Source: Aquibacillus salsiterrae (lineage in GTDB: Bacteria > Bacillota > Bacilli > Bacillales > Amphibacillaceae). Taken from it: a DNA stretch of 64,000 bases. Positions within the stretch are counted from its first letter, which is position 1. Each line of letters opens with the position of its first letter. A program made the position numbers and the translations under genes. The notes beneath the pieces are model-generated. The model searched no databases, was not told where the DNA came from, and saw only the letters and a list, made by a program, of their open reading frames with translations. Of this stretch, positions 55,175 through 63,453 are shown one piece after another. The stretch is taken from assembly GCF_028416595.1 (NCBI RefSeq), contig NZ_JAMQKC010000001.1, positions 434,001 to 498,000 on the forward strand, written 5' to 3'.

Positions 55175-55202
55175 AAAGTTGCAGTATTATAACCACAACT
55201 TT
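55175..55202 (-). terminator. Weak terminator downstream of ytxH
   Basis: AAAGTTG / CAACTTT with a 14-base loop, followed by CTTTTCTG on the minus strand. Confidence 0.5.
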
Positions 55203-55212
55203 GTCCTTTACG

Positions 55213-55641
55213 TTAACTATTTTGATTGTTGTTATAATTTTGCTGTTCATCCAACTCCCTAGATACAGCCTCAATTGCCTGTGCAACTTCCTCTGCTGCT
55301 TTTTCGGGGTCTTCTTCTTGTGTAAAACGATCTTGGATTGACTTCGAGGTTTCTTTCACCTTATCTCCTAACTCATGAGATTTTTCCGAAACTGTTTCAG
55401 AGAGCTGTGAATAGTTATCCTTTGCAACATCCTTCCATTCTGAACCTTTTTCATAGGCAATATCTTTCCACTCATATGCTCGATCTTTTACATAATTAGC
55501 ACTTTGATTTAAATTACTCCTAAGCTCTTTTCCAGATTTAGGTGCAAACAATAACGCCATGGATGCACCAACAATACCACCGATCAACGATCCAATTAAA
55601 AAGTCTTTGCTATTAATGTTTTGGTTGTCTTGATTGCTCAT
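55213..55641 (-). CDS. ytxH: YtxH family general stress protein
   Basis: 142 residues. An N-terminal hydrophobic, glycine-rich helix (FLIGSLIGGIVGASMALLFA) followed by the family motif PKSGKELR, then a repetitive amphipathic stretch with DRAYEWKDIAYEKGSEWKDV (two EWKD repeats). C-terminus rich in Asn/Gln. YtxH proteins are membrane-associated stress proteins of unknown activity. ATG 55641 with GGGAGGAATGTAAG. Downstream of ytxG by 43 bases; the third gene of the Bacillus operon, ytxJ, is missing. Confidence 0.88.
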   Translation of the reverse strand: MSNQDNQNINSKDFLIGSLIGGIVGASMALLFAPKSGKELRSNLNQSANYVKDRAYEWKDIAYEKGSEWKDVAKDNYSQLSETVSEKSHELGDKVKETSKSIQDRFTQEEDPEKAAEEVAQAIEAVSRELDEQQNYNNNQNS

Positions 55642-55684
55642 CTTACATTCCTCCCAAAGTTATTTTATATAATTATTCACATGA

Positions 55685-56098
55685 TTAGCTAGATTCTGAT
55701 TTTTTCCTTTTCCATAAATCGATGAGCACAGTGCCCCATTTCATTGCTTGTGCGCTTTTTTCCTTATTATTTTCAGTAACTGCTGTAATGCTTTTAGAAA
55801 CTGATTTTAATGAATGGTTAAATTCATGTACGGTGTCACCTATTCCTTTAATTCCATCGACTAATGTATTTAACTTTCCCGCTTTTTCATTGATGTCTTC
55901 AGCAAGCTTGTTAGTTTTATTGAGTAATGAAGTCGTTTCTATTGTTATACCCTCCATTTGCTTTTCTAAACCTTCTAATGTGTCTGCAACGTTGGTCATC
56001 GTTCTTTGGGTTGCTTTAAGCACCTTAGCCAAGTACACCACAAGCACGGCAAAAGCAATAGCGACTAATAATGCTGCGATATAGAGTAAATTTATCAT
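55685..56098 (-). CDS. ytxG: DUF948 general stress protein YtxG
   Basis: 137-residue DUF948 protein. TM helix at the N-terminus (LYIAALLVAIAFAVLVVYLA) and a long heptad-rich coiled coil (ATQRTMTNVADTLEGLEKQM, then TSLLNKTNKLAEDINEKAGK). ATG 56098 with AAGGAGATGAACTAGGAC. A SigB-like promoter lies 70-95 bases upstream, matching SigB control of ytxGH(J) in B. subtilis. Leads the ytxG-ytxH pair. Confidence 0.88.
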   Translation of the reverse strand: MINLLYIAALLVAIAFAVLVVYLAKVLKATQRTMTNVADTLEGLEKQMEGITIETTSLLNKTNKLAEDINEKAGKLNTLVDGIKGIGDTVHEFNHSLKSVSKSITAVTENNKEKSAQAMKWGTVLIDLWKRKKSESS

Positions 56099-56168
56099 GT
56101 CCTAGTTCATCTCCTTCTTATGTACCTACTGTTTTATTGTCTAAACTCTCTAACTTTTATGTAAAGTT

Positions 56169-56193
56169 TTACCATACCACAATTACCTTAAAC
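56169..56193 (-). promoter_or_regulatory. SigB-like promoter of ytxG-ytxH
   Basis: Minus strand: GTTTAA (56188-56193), 13-base spacer, TGGTAA (56169-56174), close to GTTTAA / GGGTAT-type SigB promoters. About 70 bases before ytxG. The rest of the 312-base gap up to murC holds only the murC terminator. Confidence 0.6.
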
Positions 56194-56349
56194 CTTTTTA
56201 GAAATGTCTTTAAACAGTCTTGGATTAGATCCCTAGATATCACTTAAAAAAACACTCTTTTATAAATTCCACGTTTCCAATAATTTTATACTAGAAGGCA
56301 GGCTATTTTGTTACAGAAAACTCTACTACTTCTTCACTACTACAACAAT

Positions 56350-56377
56350 AAAAAGGAAGGTGTACACCTTCCTTTTT
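56350..56377 (-). terminator. Intrinsic terminator of murC
   Basis: AAAAAGGAAGGTGT / ACACCTTCCTTTTT, a perfect palindrome flanked by A and T tracts on both sides, so it works in either direction. Confidence 0.85.
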
Positions 56378-56410
56378 ATTTATTCGATATTTATTTTAAA
56401 AAACCTTTTT

Positions 56411-57721
56411 CTATACTTTCTTTTTCTCAGATAAATGATTTTCATAGGCTTGTTGGAACTTTTGGATATCTCCAGCACCCATGAACAATATAACGCTATT
56501 ATCATATTTCTCCAAAACGTTCGTTTCATTAACGTTTAATATTTCACAATCATCAATTAAAATTTGCAAATCATGAATGGTTAAATTACCATCACCTTCA
56601 CGAGCCGAACCAAAAATATCGCATAAAAAAGTATGATCTGCTGGTTTTAAACTATTTGCAAACTCCTTGAGAAAGGTTTTAGTTCGTGTATACGTATGTG
56701 GTTGGAATACTGCTATGACTGTTTTGTCGGGATATTTTTTTTGAGCAGCTTCAATTGTCGCTTCAATTTCTTTCGGGTGGTGTGCATAATCATCGATCAA
56801 TACTTGATTACCGACAACCTTTTCAGTAAAACGGCGCTTAACTCCTCTAAAGCTTTTCATTTTCTTTATATCACTTACTTCCATTCCTTCATAGTGGCAT
56901 ATTGTAATAACTGCTAATGCGTTTAGCACATTATGATTTCCATAATTAGGAATAATAAATGAATCATAGAAATTATTTCTGACAAACACATCGAATGTAG
57001 TCCCATTCGCGTCTTCTTTTACATTCTTTGCTTGGAAATCGTTTGTATCCGCAAATCCATAATAAAGAACAGGTACCTTTGCCTGTATTCGCTGCAAATA
57101 CTCATCATCCCCACAAGCAACGATTCCTTTTTTAACTTGTTCGGACATTTGTTGAAATGAATCAAATACGTCATCAATACTCGAGAAGTAGTCTGGATGA
57201 TCAAAATCGATATTGGTCATAATTGCATAATCCGGTTCATACTGCAAAAAATGTCCTCGGTATTCACATGCTTCAAATACAAAGTAATTACTATCGATAT
57301 GGCCTTTTCCTGACCCATCCCCAATCAAATAGGAAATTGGATAAGTTTCACCGAGTACATGGGCTAATAAGCCTGTAGTAGACGTTTTACCATGTGAACC
57401 GGTGACAGCAATACTAGTAAATTGCTTCAACCACTCACCTAAAAATTCATGATACCTATAATATGGTAAGCCCAACCGTCTTGCCTCTTGGATTTCAGGG
57501 TGATCGTCCTTAAAAGCGTTTCCAGCAATAATCGTTAGTCCTTCTTTTATGTTTTCCTTTGAAAATGGCATGAACGGTATATTTTTTGCTTCTAATGCAG
57601 TTTGTGTGAAAAATACCTTTTCAACATCTGATCCTTGAACACTGTAACCCGAATCATGAAGAATTTGTGCTAAAGCACTCATTCCAGTCCCCTTTATACC
57701 AATAAAGTGGTAAATCGTCAT
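56411..57721 (-). CDS. murC: UDP-N-acetylmuramate-L-alanine ligase MurC
   Basis: 436-residue Mur ligase adding L-Ala to UDP-MurNAc in peptidoglycan precursor synthesis. [20 protein letters not shown] is the N-terminal UDP-binding region; the ATP loop is [31 protein letters not shown] and [14 protein letters not shown] are the MurC-specific C-terminal signatures. ATG 57721 has GGAGG at 9-base spacing; the longer frame to 57772 adds atypical residues. Same place as B. subtilis murC between ytxG and sftA, but here the NAPRTase-like gene stands between murC and sftA. Confidence 0.96.
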   Translation of the reverse strand: MTIYHFIGIKGTGMSALAQILHDSGYSVQGSDVEKVFFTQTALEAKNIPFMPFSKENIKEGLTIIAGNAFKDDHPEIQEARRLGLPYYRYHEFLGEWLKQFTSIAVTGSHGKTSTTGLLAHVLGETYPISYLIGDGSGKGHIDSNYFVFEACEYRGHFLQYEPDYAIMTNIDFDHPDYFSSIDDVFDSFQQMSEQVKKGIVACGDDEYLQRIQAKVPVLYYGFADTNDFQAKNVKEDANGTTFDVFVRNNFYDSFIIPNYGNHNVLNALAVITICHYEGMEVSDIKKMKSFRGVKRRFTEKVVGNQVLIDDYAHHPKEIEATIEAAQKKYPDKTVIAVFQPHTYTRTKTFLKEFANSLKPADHTFLCDIFGSAREGDGNLTIHDLQILIDDCEILNVNETNVLEKYDNSVILFMGAGDIQKFQQAYENHLSEKKKV

Positions 57722-57805
57722 AAACAAGAACCTCCATATAAGACTGTTTTCTCCTATCTCCCCCCATAGCATCCCTATGCTTGGAGAATGATATTTTCAC
57801 AATAA

Positions 57806-58912
57806 TTATTTATTAAATTCGACTGCTTCCAAACGCGGGTTTGGCCGGTACTGTCTCCCCTCTTTTGCTTGATGGGAACCATTTAACAAAACATTATCTC
57901 CAGTAAACCCGATATGAACATTTAGTAAATTTCGTCCAACACCATACATATCAACCGGAACATTTTTCAACTCATACTCACGGATTCTTTTTTCATCAAA
58001 TCCACCACTAGCTATTATTTTAACATGTGTATACCCTTCATCATCTAACGCTTTCCTTAAAGCAAACACAAGTTCAGGATTTACCCCACGTGGATCAAAC
58101 GTTCCCATTAATTGTTGATTTCTTAAGAAATATTTATCAACCATATTTTTTGATGTGTCAATTCGGACCCCTTTGAGTGTATCCCCAAACTCACGAGCAA
58201 CCTTTAGTGAATCATTGATTACGTCGTTATTATAGTCTACTAAAACCATTAGTTCATCATTGGGATAAACTTGCTGATAGGCGCGAGCAGCTGCTACGAC
58301 ATCGCCTTCAAACATTTGAATCATCGCGTGGGGCATTGTTCCCATACCTTTTTTCCCCCACCATTCATTCATTGCATGCGTTGCTTGAGCTGTTGATCCT
58401 CCGATAAAGGCTGCATATCCATCACCAGCTTGCTGTGTATAATGATCGTCCCGGTCTCCCATGAAAATAATAGGCTTTTGTTTTCCCGAAGTTCTAGCCG
58501 CTTTAACAACATTATATACATTTGTTGCTACTGACGTTCTTCTGGCCAAAATACCATCAATAATTCCTTCTAAAAAGCCAAAATCTTGGTATGGCCCTGT
58601 TATAGTTAAAACTGTTTCAAACGGACTGATTTTGTCACCGTCTTTTAATGATTTTATCTCCAAGTCTTCAGGATTATTCGCAAACGTATGTAATAAAGCA
58701 ATTGCCTCATCGCTACCGCACAAAACAGCATCATTTTTCTGAAAAAATTGCATTGTTACTTGATTATCTGGAATAAGTTTTTCTGCGATTTCTTTTGTTT
58801 TCAGAAAGTAAACAGCTGAAAACCAGCCTTCTTTCACACGCTGGTCAAACTTAAATGTCTTATTTGTAAGACGTTCAATCTCACCATTTAATTTTTTCTT
58901 AATTTCTTTCAT
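57806..58912 (-). CDS. Nicotinate phosphoribosyltransferase (short form)
   Basis: 368-residue enzyme of the nicotinate/nicotinamide phosphoribosyltransferase family, shorter than Bacillus PncB (about 490). It would salvage nicotinate to NaMN for NAD synthesis. Visible family features: VATNVYNVVKAARTSGKQKP, a phosphate/substrate loop GGSTAQATHAMNEWWGKKGMG, VLVDYNNDVIND, GVRIDT, and the C-terminal ASGGFDEKRIREYEL plus VDMYGVGRNLLN phosphate loop. ATG 58912 behind AAGGAGTATAT. Downstream of sftA's repeat region and 84 bases upstream of murC; it breaks the usual murC-sftA neighbourhood. Confidence 0.87.
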   Translation of the reverse strand: MKEIKKKLNGEIERLTNKTFKFDQRVKEGWFSAVYFLKTKEIAEKLIPDNQVTMQFFQKNDAVLCGSDEAIALLHTFANNPEDLEIKSLKDGDKISPFETVLTITGPYQDFGFLEGIIDGILARRTSVATNVYNVVKAARTSGKQKPIIFMGDRDDHYTQQAGDGYAAFIGGSTAQATHAMNEWWGKKGMGTMPHAMIQMFEGDVVAAARAYQQVYPNDELMVLVDYNNDVINDSLKVAREFGDTLKGVRIDTSKNMVDKYFLRNQQLMGTFDPRGVNPELVFALRKALDDEGYTHVKIIASGGFDEKRIREYELKNVPVDMYGVGRNLLNVHIGFTGDNVLLNGSHQAKEGRQYRPNPRLEAVEFNK

Positions 58913-59026
58913 ATATATACTCCTTAACCAAGTTTATCTAAAACATGTCATTGTCTATCATATAAGAATAGATCTGTCTCGACAAGTTATTTCCGAATAA
59001 GACTAATTTATTCGATTAAAGTTTTA

Positions 59027-59179
59027 AGAAAAGCGAAAGCGCCTTATTAAGCCCAGATAGGCATAAGACAAGACCTGACGTGGCGTTCTTTGCCACAGAA
59101 GCGATTGACTTATGACCTCAGGCGGGCTAGGCGCTGGAGCTAGACAGATCTTGGATTTGTTTTACCTTCTATTTTTTAA
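59027..59179 (+). repeat. Dispersed intergenic repeat, copy 8 (full)
   Basis: Full unit: AGAAAAGCGAAAGCGCCTTA, GGCATAAGACAAGACCTGAC, hairpin GTGGCGTTCTTTGCCAC, AGCGATTGACTTATGACCTC, GGCGGGCTAGGCGCTGGAGC, TAGACAG and tail ATCTTGGATTTGTTTTACC, TTCTATTTTTTAAT. The arms fold on each other in nested fashion. On the minus strand it starts exactly at the sftA terminator T-tract. Region 58913-59026 holds only the NAPRTase promoter. Confidence 0.85.
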
Positions 59180-59220
59180 TAAAAGCTTGTAGAAAACAGG
59201 AGTTTGTCTACAAGCTTTTA
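59180..59220 (-). terminator. Intrinsic terminator of sftA
   Basis: TAAAAGCTTGTAG pairs with CTACAAGCTTTTA; followed by TTAAAAAATAG on the minus strand. Confidence 0.85.
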
Positions 59221-59229
59221 TTTCGCATC

Positions 59230-61422
59230 CTAATTCTTAAACAAATTTTCTAGCTTATCTTGTGAAATTAATATATCTCGTGGTTTACTACCTTTTTGCT
59301 CGGAAATTATTCCATTTGCTTCCATGTTATCAATTAATCGAGCTGCTCTATTATAACCAACTTTGAATCTTCGTTGTAATAACGATGCACTCGCACCGTT
59401 TTGCTCAACAACAAATTCAACCGCCTCTTCGTACAATTCATCTTCGTCTTCCTGAGTGGTAATTTGTTGTAACAATTCTTCCTGTTCAAATAGATAATCT
59501 GGAGGTGAGATCCTTTTGACAAAGTTAGTTACTCGCTCAATTTCATCATCAGAAACAAATGCACCTTGTATTCTAATAGGTTGACCAACACCATTTTCGA
59601 CAAATAGCATATCACCTTTACCTAATAATTTTTCTGCTCCACTAGAATCTAGTATTGTTCTGGAATCAACTTGTGATGAAACACTAAAGGCTATTCGTGT
59701 TGGTATGTTGGCCTTAATGAGCCCTGTAATTACATCTACAGAAGGGCGCTGTGTTGCTAATAAAAGATGGATTCCACACGCCCTTGCTTTTTGTGCAATT
59801 CGGCATATCGCATCTTCAACATCTTGTGGTGAAACCATCATTAAATCAGCTAATTCATCAATGACGATGACTAAATAGGCGAGCTTTTCATGCCTTCTAC
59901 CTTGGCTTATCATTTTTTGGTTGTATCGCTCGATATCCCGTGCCCCTTCTTTAACAAACTTCTCATATCGTTCCTCCATTTCTGCAACCACCCACTTTAA
60001 AGCAGATGTCGCAGCCTTTACATCCGTAATAACAGGTGAAACTAAATGTGGTATCTCATTGTAAGGTGCCAATTCAACCATCTTTGGGTCAATTAATAAA
60101 AACCTGACATCTTCGTGACTAGCCTTGTACAACAAACTAACCAAAATAGTATTAATACATACACTTTTACCAGAACCAGTAGCACCTGCAATCAATCCGT
60201 GTGGCATCTTTTTTAAATCGGTAACAATTGGCCTTCCAGCTATATCAAGGCCTAATGCAACACTTAATGAGGATGTACCTTCCTTAAATGATGCTGACTC
60301 GACAATTTCTTGTAACATCACCGGTTGCGATTTAGGATTTGGAACCTCAATCCCGATTGTATTTTTCCCTGGTATTGGAGCTTCCATTCGAATGTCTTTT
60401 GCTGCTAGATTCAACTTAATATCGTCACTTAAATTTTTTATTTTACTTACCTTTACTCCTGGTTCTGGTTGAATTTCAAACCGAGTAACAGCAGGACCGC
60501 TCATTGCATTTACTACCTTTGCCCGCACATGAAAATGCTTAAGTGTTGTTGTTAATAATTCCTTTTGGTCGTTCACCCATTCACTATCTTTCATAGTTCT
60601 TTCAATTGGATCATTTAACAAGTGAATCGGGGGTGCTTTATGCAACTTCGCATTAGATTGGTGTTGCAATCTCTTATCACTAGGCCGCATGATGACATTA
60701 AACGGAACTACCTTTTTTGGTGTTGGATGGCTATCCTTTTTTATTTCACGACTTTCTCTTGTTTGTTCTACATTGCTTCTTTCGGAGTTTACCTTGTTTT
60801 CCTCACTTACTAATTGTTTCGGTTTATGTTCGGTTATTTCCTCGTCAAAATCACTAGTAAGCAATAGATCAGGCAGCCGATCAACTGTTAGATCCTTTTC
60901 ACTTTCTTCGATCATTTTAGCTTGTTCATTTGAAAACTTAACTTCTTTAGTTTCAATTACTTCAAGTGAATCATTTTCACTCGTTATTTCTGAATCAGTT
61001 GGTATCCAATCTTGTTTATCTATTCGATCAAAGATAGGGTTACTTTGATCTCTTTTCCGTATAAAAGTAGGAACATCCACATCTTTTTTATTTCGGGTAA
61101 ATCCATATACAGGTGATGGAACATCCGTAGCCTTAAACGGCTTTTTATCCTGCTCTTTTTTATTGTCAACTTGTGACTTATTCTTCGTTTTTTCAGGTTG
61201 AGTGTTATTATACTGATGTGTTCCCTCTTCCTTGCTACGGTCGGGTAAGTCAGGAATAACCGGAAAGTGAAACGAACGATTACTAGGATACTTATACGTC
61301 ATTCTAGTATGTATTTGATCCTTACTTATTGGATCTCTTCTTAATGGATATGTTTTTTCATGTTCTTTTTCTGCACTAAGAGATAACAACTGAAGCATTC
61401 TTTTTTTAAATTGCTCCCACAT
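59230..61422 (-). CDS. sftA: Septum-associated DNA translocase SftA (FtsK-like)
   Basis: 730-residue FtsK/SpoIIIE-family translocase without TM helices, so soluble like B. subtilis SftA; it clears DNA from the closing septum. N-terminal 300 residues are basic/acidic low-complexity linker (shorter than the 952-residue B. subtilis protein). The motor has GATGSGKSVCIN (Walker A), YLVIVIDELADLM (Walker B) and LLATQRPSVDVITGLIKANI. The C-terminal gamma winged helix (LLQRRFKVGYNRAARLIDNM) reads KOPS/SRS-type sequences. ATG 61422 is preceded by AGAGTGGAAAATTT; the frame extends to 61536 without a site. Confidence 0.94.
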   Translation of the reverse strand: MWEQFKKRMLQLLSLSAEKEHEKTYPLRRDPISKDQIHTRMTYKYPSNRSFHFPVIPDLPDRSKEEGTHQYNNTQPEKTKNKSQVDNKKEQDKKPFKATDVPSPVYGFTRNKKDVDVPTFIRKRDQSNPIFDRIDKQDWIPTDSEITSENDSLEVIETKEVKFSNEQAKMIEESEKDLTVDRLPDLLLTSDFDEEITEHKPKQLVSEENKVNSERSNVEQTRESREIKKDSHPTPKKVVPFNVIMRPSDKRLQHQSNAKLHKAPPIHLLNDPIERTMKDSEWVNDQKELLTTTLKHFHVRAKVVNAMSGPAVTRFEIQPEPGVKVSKIKNLSDDIKLNLAAKDIRMEAPIPGKNTIGIEVPNPKSQPVMLQEIVESASFKEGTSSLSVALGLDIAGRPIVTDLKKMPHGLIAGATGSGKSVCINTILVSLLYKASHEDVRFLLIDPKMVELAPYNEIPHLVSPVITDVKAATSALKWVVAEMEERYEKFVKEGARDIERYNQKMISQGRRHEKLAYLVIVIDELADLMMVSPQDVEDAICRIAQKARACGIHLLLATQRPSVDVITGLIKANIPTRIAFSVSSQVDSRTILDSSGAEKLLGKGDMLFVENGVGQPIRIQGAFVSDDEIERVTNFVKRISPPDYLFEQEELLQQITTQEDEDELYEEAVEFVVEQNGASASLLQRRFKVGYNRAARLIDNMEANGIISEQKGSKPRDILISQDKLENLFKN

Positions 61423-61569
61423 AAATTTTCCACTCTTTCCTCTACGTTTAAAGTATAAGTTACAGTCCCATTCTCTGTTTAGTATATCATAGGACAACCA
61501 ATCACTTTCACCTAATTCTATGCGGGGATACAGCACAATCCTGAGGTACTGTTACTGCTTGTTATCCAT

Positions 61570-61614
61570 GGATAGACAATTTTATACTTTCTAAATTTTT
61601 TATGAAAAAAGAGA
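61570..61614 (+). repeat. Degenerate tail of the dispersed repeat behind the ytpR terminator
   Basis: GGATAGACAATTTTATACTT and TCTAAATTTTTTATGAAAAA resemble the TAGACAG-tail part of copies 2 and 7 (TTTTTTTATACTTTCTTAT). Weak match, listed because of the same position relative to a terminator. Confidence 0.35.
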
Positions 61615-61643
61615 GTACCTCTGTCAGTTATTGACAAAGGTAC
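61615..61643 (-). terminator. Intrinsic terminator of ytpPQR
   Basis: GTACCT-TGTCA arms pair with TGACA-AGGTAC around GTTAT, followed on the minus strand by TCTCTTTTTTC. Confidence 0.85.
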
Positions 61644-61649
61644 ATCTAG

Positions 61650-62258
61650 TTAAAATTCAAAAGCTTGTCCAATTGAATAGTCTTCACTTAAAACGTAGAT
61701 GCCTTTTTCCTTTGGCGCATTTGGTAAGTCTAATTCCTTTTGCGAGCAAATCATTCCATTTGATGGAACTCCTCGTAGTTCAGTAGGCTTTATTTGTAAA
61801 CCACTAGGCATAATTGCACCGACTTTAGCAACGACAACTCTTTGACCTTGGTCAACGTTAGGAGCACCACAAACAATTTGTAAACTCTCTTTTTCCCCAA
61901 TATCAACTTGACATACTTTTAACTTATCTGCATCTTCATGCTTTTCGATTGATTTTACAAGCCCGACAACAAATTTCGGTGACAGATCAATGACCGGCTC
62001 ACCTTCCAAGCCCTCTAGTTCAAATGTTTTAGTTAAACTGTTTAACATTTCTTCTGTCAAATTTAATTTACCAGTTGTGTTTAACTCGAAATAATTGGAT
62101 GCTTGAAAAATATTATAACCAAGAACTTCCTCTGTTTGTTTATCAGCAATCTTAACAATATCCCCGTAAGACTTATATTCTAAATTATATCTATTCCCTT
62201 CTTTCAATGGGATTACTAAGACATCCCCAATCCCTTGACGATTGTAAAAAACGTCCAT
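61650..62258 (-). CDS. ytpR: YtpR: tRNA-binding (OB-fold) domain protein
   Basis: 202 residues: an N-terminal DUF4479 domain (about 1-85) and a C-terminal EMAP/Phe-RS-type tRNA-binding OB fold (about 90-200), with VGLVKSIEKHEDADKLKVCQ, IVCGAPNVDQGQRVVVAKVG and MPSGLQIKPTELRGVPSNGM. Similar to the N-terminal domain of PheT; it may bind tRNA, function unknown. ATG 62258 after AAGGAAGAGATAAA. Last gene of ytpP-ytpQ-ytpR, 15 bases after ytpQ. Confidence 0.9.
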   Translation of the reverse strand: MDVFYNRQGIGDVLVIPLKEGNRYNLEYKSYGDIVKIADKQTEEVLGYNIFQASNYFELNTTGKLNLTEEMLNSLTKTFELEGLEGEPVIDLSPKFVVGLVKSIEKHEDADKLKVCQVDIGEKESLQIVCGAPNVDQGQRVVVAKVGAIMPSGLQIKPTELRGVPSNGMICSQKELDLPNAPKEKGIYVLSEDYSIGQAFEF

Positions 62259-62273
62259 TTTATCTCTTCCTTT

Positions 62274-63086
62274 CTATTTGTCTTTTCTTGTTGGTCTGTT
62301 TTTAGCCAAAATAAAAATTGGTTCTAGTTTCTTATCTTCATACAAAAATGGTAAGGAAGTAATTGGAATCCTGCCTTCTGCAAAGAATTTCATTGTCATC
62401 TGTGCTAATATATCATAACCTGTTTCATTTTGAATGTCAGCAAAGATTAATACATCTTGATGTGGGACTGCAATAGCTAATTCGCCTTTACTGTTTGCCT
62501 TCATTTCTTCAAGAAATGCCTCGTTTAAAATTCTACTCGCGTCATATCCATCTTTACTAGCTAGAAAATAATAATCATTTTCAGCAACGGTATCCTTTTT
62601 CAAATTTGTCATTAGAGAACGCACATTAAAAGTTGCTACTTCTTTTATTCGGTCAATCGTCCAATTTTCATTTGTAAGCATCTCTATATCAATTAATTTA
62701 TAGGTGTTGCCTAAATCAAGCGCATAATAAATACGCGTTTCAGCCGTGTGGTCTGTATACACTAACTGCTTACCGGCTTTCGTTTTTCTTGGAAAAGAGG
62801 TCGCTCGTATAACTGGTAATATCTTTTTTTCAGCTCCAGACAAATCGTGCGTTTCGTTCATTATTTTTAATGCCTCTTTGACATGGTACTCGAGGTCGTC
62901 TAATGCTGCCTCCCCGTGCTGATCATATTTGGCAATAACGTTCGGTATCGTGATTGAGACACCTTGCCTCGTTTCTTTCCACTCCACTCGAAAGATATCT
63001 TTATCTCGGTTAAATGAACTATTCCATTCAGGGTTTTCCAACCTTTGCTCTAGTTTCCTTTTCATTTGTAAGCTGTTCATTCTCAA
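62274..63086 (-). CDS. ytpQ: DUF1444 protein YtpQ
   Basis: 270 residues, DUF1444 (UPF0354), cytosolic, function unknown. Visible family blocks: VRATSFPRKTKAGKQLVYTD, AETRIYYALDLGNTYKLID and AVPHQDVLIFADIQNETGYD. TTG 63086 lies 7 bases after GGGAGG; an ATG two codons later (63080) is the alternative. Between ytpP and ytpR, 36 bases after ytpP. Confidence 0.88.
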   Translation of the reverse strand: MRMNSLQMKRKLEQRLENPEWNSSFNRDKDIFRVEWKETRQGVSITIPNVIAKYDQHGEAALDDLEYHVKEALKIMNETHDLSGAEKKILPVIRATSFPRKTKAGKQLVYTDHTAETRIYYALDLGNTYKLIDIEMLTNENWTIDRIKEVATFNVRSLMTNLKKDTVAENDYYFLASKDGYDASRILNEAFLEEMKANSKGELAIAVPHQDVLIFADIQNETGYDILAQMTMKFFAEGRIPITSLPFLYEDKKLEPIFILAKNRPTRKDK

Positions 63087-63122
63087 TCGAATTCCTCCCT
63101 TCTGTTAATTGCTCTTGATCTA

Positions 63123-63437
63123 TCATGCCAATTGTTTGATAAACGTTTCAATTTCGGCCTGGGTCTTTCGATCTTTACTTACAAATCTACCTTGTTCGAT
63201 ACCGTCTTTAAATCCGATAAAGCTAGGGATACCAAAAACATCGTACTCTACACAAACATCAATAAACTTATCTCGGTCAACATAAATAAACGTAAAATCT
63301 TTAAAATTATTTTCAATTTCCGGTAAAACCGGCTTAATCACTTGACAATCCCGACACCAATCTGCAGAAAAAACCAATATTGTCTTTCCTTTATTAATCA
63401 TCTCTGATAATTGTTCTTCTGATTTTAAATATTGCAT
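63123..63437 (-). CDS. ytpP: Thioredoxin-like protein YtpP
   Basis: 104-residue thioredoxin fold. Active site CxxC is FSADWCRDCQVIKPV; the cis-Pro is in FGIPSFIGFKDG. WCRDC instead of WCGPC suggests a specialised disulfide or bacillithiol-linked function. ATG 63437 has GAGGAG at 9-base spacing; the ATG at 63461 overlaps the upstream gene's stop and has no site. First of ytpPQR. Confidence 0.9.
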   Translation of the reverse strand: MQYLKSEEQLSEMINKGKTILVFSADWCRDCQVIKPVLPEIENNFKDFTFIYVDRDKFIDVCVEYDVFGIPSFIGFKDGIEQGRFVSKDRKTQAEIETFIKQLA

Positions 63438-63453
63438 TTTGCAACACTCCTCT

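Noticed and set aside
60125-61048. Plus-strand frames within sftA with hydrophobic segments
   Set aside because: Antisense shadows of sftA; no ribosome sites and no homologous motif.
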